This document shows positions 63,128-64,000 of a stretch of DNA of 64,000 nt, piece after piece. A program made the translations under genes and the position numbers. Under the pieces are notes generated by a model. It saw only the letters and a list, made by a program, of their open reading frames with translations. It was not told where the DNA came from and made no database searches. Each line of letters opens with the position of its first letter. Position 1 is the first letter of the stretch. The stretch comes from Immundisolibacter sp049322795. Lineage in GTDB: Bacteria > Pseudomonadota > Gammaproteobacteria > Immundisolibacterales > Immundisolibacteraceae. Location: contig JBMOQH010000024.1 of the NCBI GenBank assembly GCA_049322795.1, positions 163,946 through 227,945 on the forward strand. The letters run 5' to 3'.

Positions 63128-63877
63128 ATGCGTCGCCCTCTGCGCCTGGCACATTGCTCGGATATCCACCTCGATAGCGACTACTTCGGCGGAGACTGGA
63201 ACCGCGCCCGCCGCGACCGTGACCGGGCCCAGTTCGAGGAACTGCTCGCCGCCATCGACGCCCGGCGGCCGGACCTGATGCTGCTGGCCGGTGATCTGTT
63301 CGACCACAACCGCGCCAGCGTCGAGACCATCGAGTGGGCCTGTGAGCGCTTGGCCGCGCTGCCGTTTCCGGTGGTGATGATCCCGGGCAATCACGATTGC
63401 CTGGCCGACAACGCCATCTACCACCGCCACGATTTCGCGGCGGCCGGCCTGCATCTGTTGCTGGACCCGGACGGTGAGACGGTGGTGCTCGATGCGCTCG
63501 GCGTGGCGGTGTGGGGCCGCGGGCTGGTGGATCATCATCCCGGACACCGGCCCCTGGCCGACCCGCCCGGTCGACCTGTCACGGATCTTTGGTACCTCGG
63601 GCTCGCGCACGGCGTGCACGTGCCGCCCGCGGGCGAGTCCCGCAATTCGTCGCCCATCCACGCGCACGAAATCGAGAACGCGGACTTCGATTACCTGGCG
63701 CTGGGCCATATCCATTGCGCGCGCGACGTGTCGGCCGGCGCGACCACCGCCTGGTACAGCGGCGCGCCGCACCCGATCCTCGGCGAGCCCGGAAGCTTCC
63801 TGAGTGTGGGGCTCGCGCCGGGCGCGCCGCCGGATGTGACGGTGTGCCGGGTACCGGCGGTCGATCGACGGTGTTAG
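63128..63877 (+). CDS. Calcineurin-like metallophosphoesterase (SbcD/YfcE-type)
   Basis: A 249-residue two-metal phosphoesterase. All family motifs are present: SDIHLD (near residue 11), AGDLFDH (near 56), PGNHDC (near 86) and ALGHIHC (near 196). It resembles the nuclease domain of SbcD-type DNA repair enzymes, but no SbcC-like partner is beside it. The reading frame ends in TAG just where an IS5-family element seems to begin, so the natural C-terminus may be cut. Confidence 0.85.
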   Translation: MRRPLRLAHCSDIHLDSDYFGGDWNRARRDRDRAQFEELLAAIDARRPDLMLLAGDLFDHNRASVETIEWACERLAALPFPVVMIPGNHDCLADNAIYHRHDFAAAGLHLLLDPDGETVVLDALGVAVWGRGLVDHHPGHRPLADPPGRPVTDLWYLGLAHGVHVPPAGESRNSSPIHAHEIENADFDYLALGHIHCARDVSAGATTAWYSGAPHPILGEPGSFLSVGLAPGAPPDVTVCRVPAVDRRC

Positions 63878-64000
63878 GCCCTGTTAACAATCGAGGTTAG
63901 ACTATCTCTCCAATTCGCTGACGGAGTTGGAGAGATGGCTCGACGCGTATTGCGCAACAGCCAATGGGATCGGATCAAGGATCTTCTTCCTGGGAAGGCT
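63878..64000 (+). mobile_element. IS5-family insertion sequence, left end (runs off window)
   Basis: GGCCCTGTTAACA at about 63878-63890 looks like an IS5/IS427-group terminal repeat; the right end is outside the window, so it is unconfirmed. A hairpin (TCTCTCCAA 63905-63913 with TTGGAGAGA 63927-63935) pairs across the transposase ribosome site and first base of its ATG, which would damp translation from read-through transcripts. Confidence 0.6.
63935..64000 (+). CDS. IS5-family transposase, N-terminal fragment
   Basis: Only 22 codons are in the window: MARRVLRNSQWDRIKDLLPG matches the typical start of IS5-family (IS1031/IS427 group) transposases, where a Trp-x-Arg-Ile...LLPGK segment is conserved. 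The catalytic part lies beyond the window. Confidence 0.7.
   Translation, partial: MARRVLRNSQWDRIKDLLPGKA

Overview
The window is about 68-70 % GC, with tightly packed genes and many 4-base stop/start overlaps (ATGA, GTGA, TGATG). MetH, HemW, YoaA/DinG, IspH, TsaB, ETF/ETF-QO, a complete GspC-M type II secretion operon and ClpB point to a Gram-negative gammaproteobacterium. Aromatic-ring catabolism, a PEP-CTERM protein and a carotenoid operon suggest an environmental aerobe. Resemblance to PAH-degrading lineages such as Immundisolibacter is an inference from gene content only.

Layout. (1) 1-4760: an aromatic catabolic operon on the minus strand (flavin-type monooxygenases, MhpC-like hydrolase, MhpB-like extradiol dioxygenase cut by the window edge) with a divergent GntR regulator. 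(2) 5105-6639: small heat-shock protein, then a PEP-CTERM exported protein behind a consensus sigma-54 promoter. (3) 6640-10990: an accessory mosaic with a decayed reading frame, a RAYT transposase bracketed by perfect inverted REP copies, a lower-GC cargo segment bounded by a 21-bp inverted repeat, and an IS30 element with a 3-bp target duplication inserted in a large palindrome. (4) 10997-26076: metH, then a CarH-type B12-binding MerR regulator divergent from a ten-gene-scale carotenoid operon crtY-crtE-crtI-crtB-DUF2141-methyltransferase-CrtU-like-Rieske oxygenase-dxs. (5) 26151-27984: a ring-hydroxylating dioxygenase alpha/beta pair ended by a strong terminator. (6) 28141-40409: SCO1, hemW, yoaA, tsaB, ispH, an AEC transporter, a fused beta-oxidation enzyme, ETF-QO and etfBA. 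(7) 40685-50387: type II secretion operon gspCDEFGHIJKLM. (8) 50565-55026: small envelope proteins and clpB with a sigma-32-type promoter. (9) 55153-63055: a biuret/triuret-type nitrogen operon (two isochorismatase-like hydrolases, NCS2 permease, Tsx-like channel, AtzF-like allophanate hydrolase, cupin) with a divergent GntR regulator and a downstream TauD-type dioxygenase. (10) 63128-64000: a metallophosphoesterase that ends at the edge of an IS5-family element.

The most interesting unit is the carotenoid operon. CrtE/CrtB/CrtI/CrtY should make beta-carotene. The CrtU-like FAD enzyme is the family that aromatises beta-rings, and the next gene is a Rieske oxygenase with both iron sites intact, so an aromatic and possibly further oxidised carotenoid is predicted. 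The divergent regulator keeps all four residues of the CarH adenosylcobalamin photosensor, and two copies of a 15-bp palindrome flank a near-consensus crt promoter, which predicts light-induced synthesis. dxs at the operon end supplies isoprenoid precursor.

The nitrogen cluster is also coherent. A Tsx-like outer-membrane channel and a permease would bring in a urea oligomer, one hydrolase could convert triuret to biuret, BiuH converts biuret to allophanate and AtzF finishes to ammonia and CO2. A TTGCATACAA-type site occurs three times at the control regions of this cluster.
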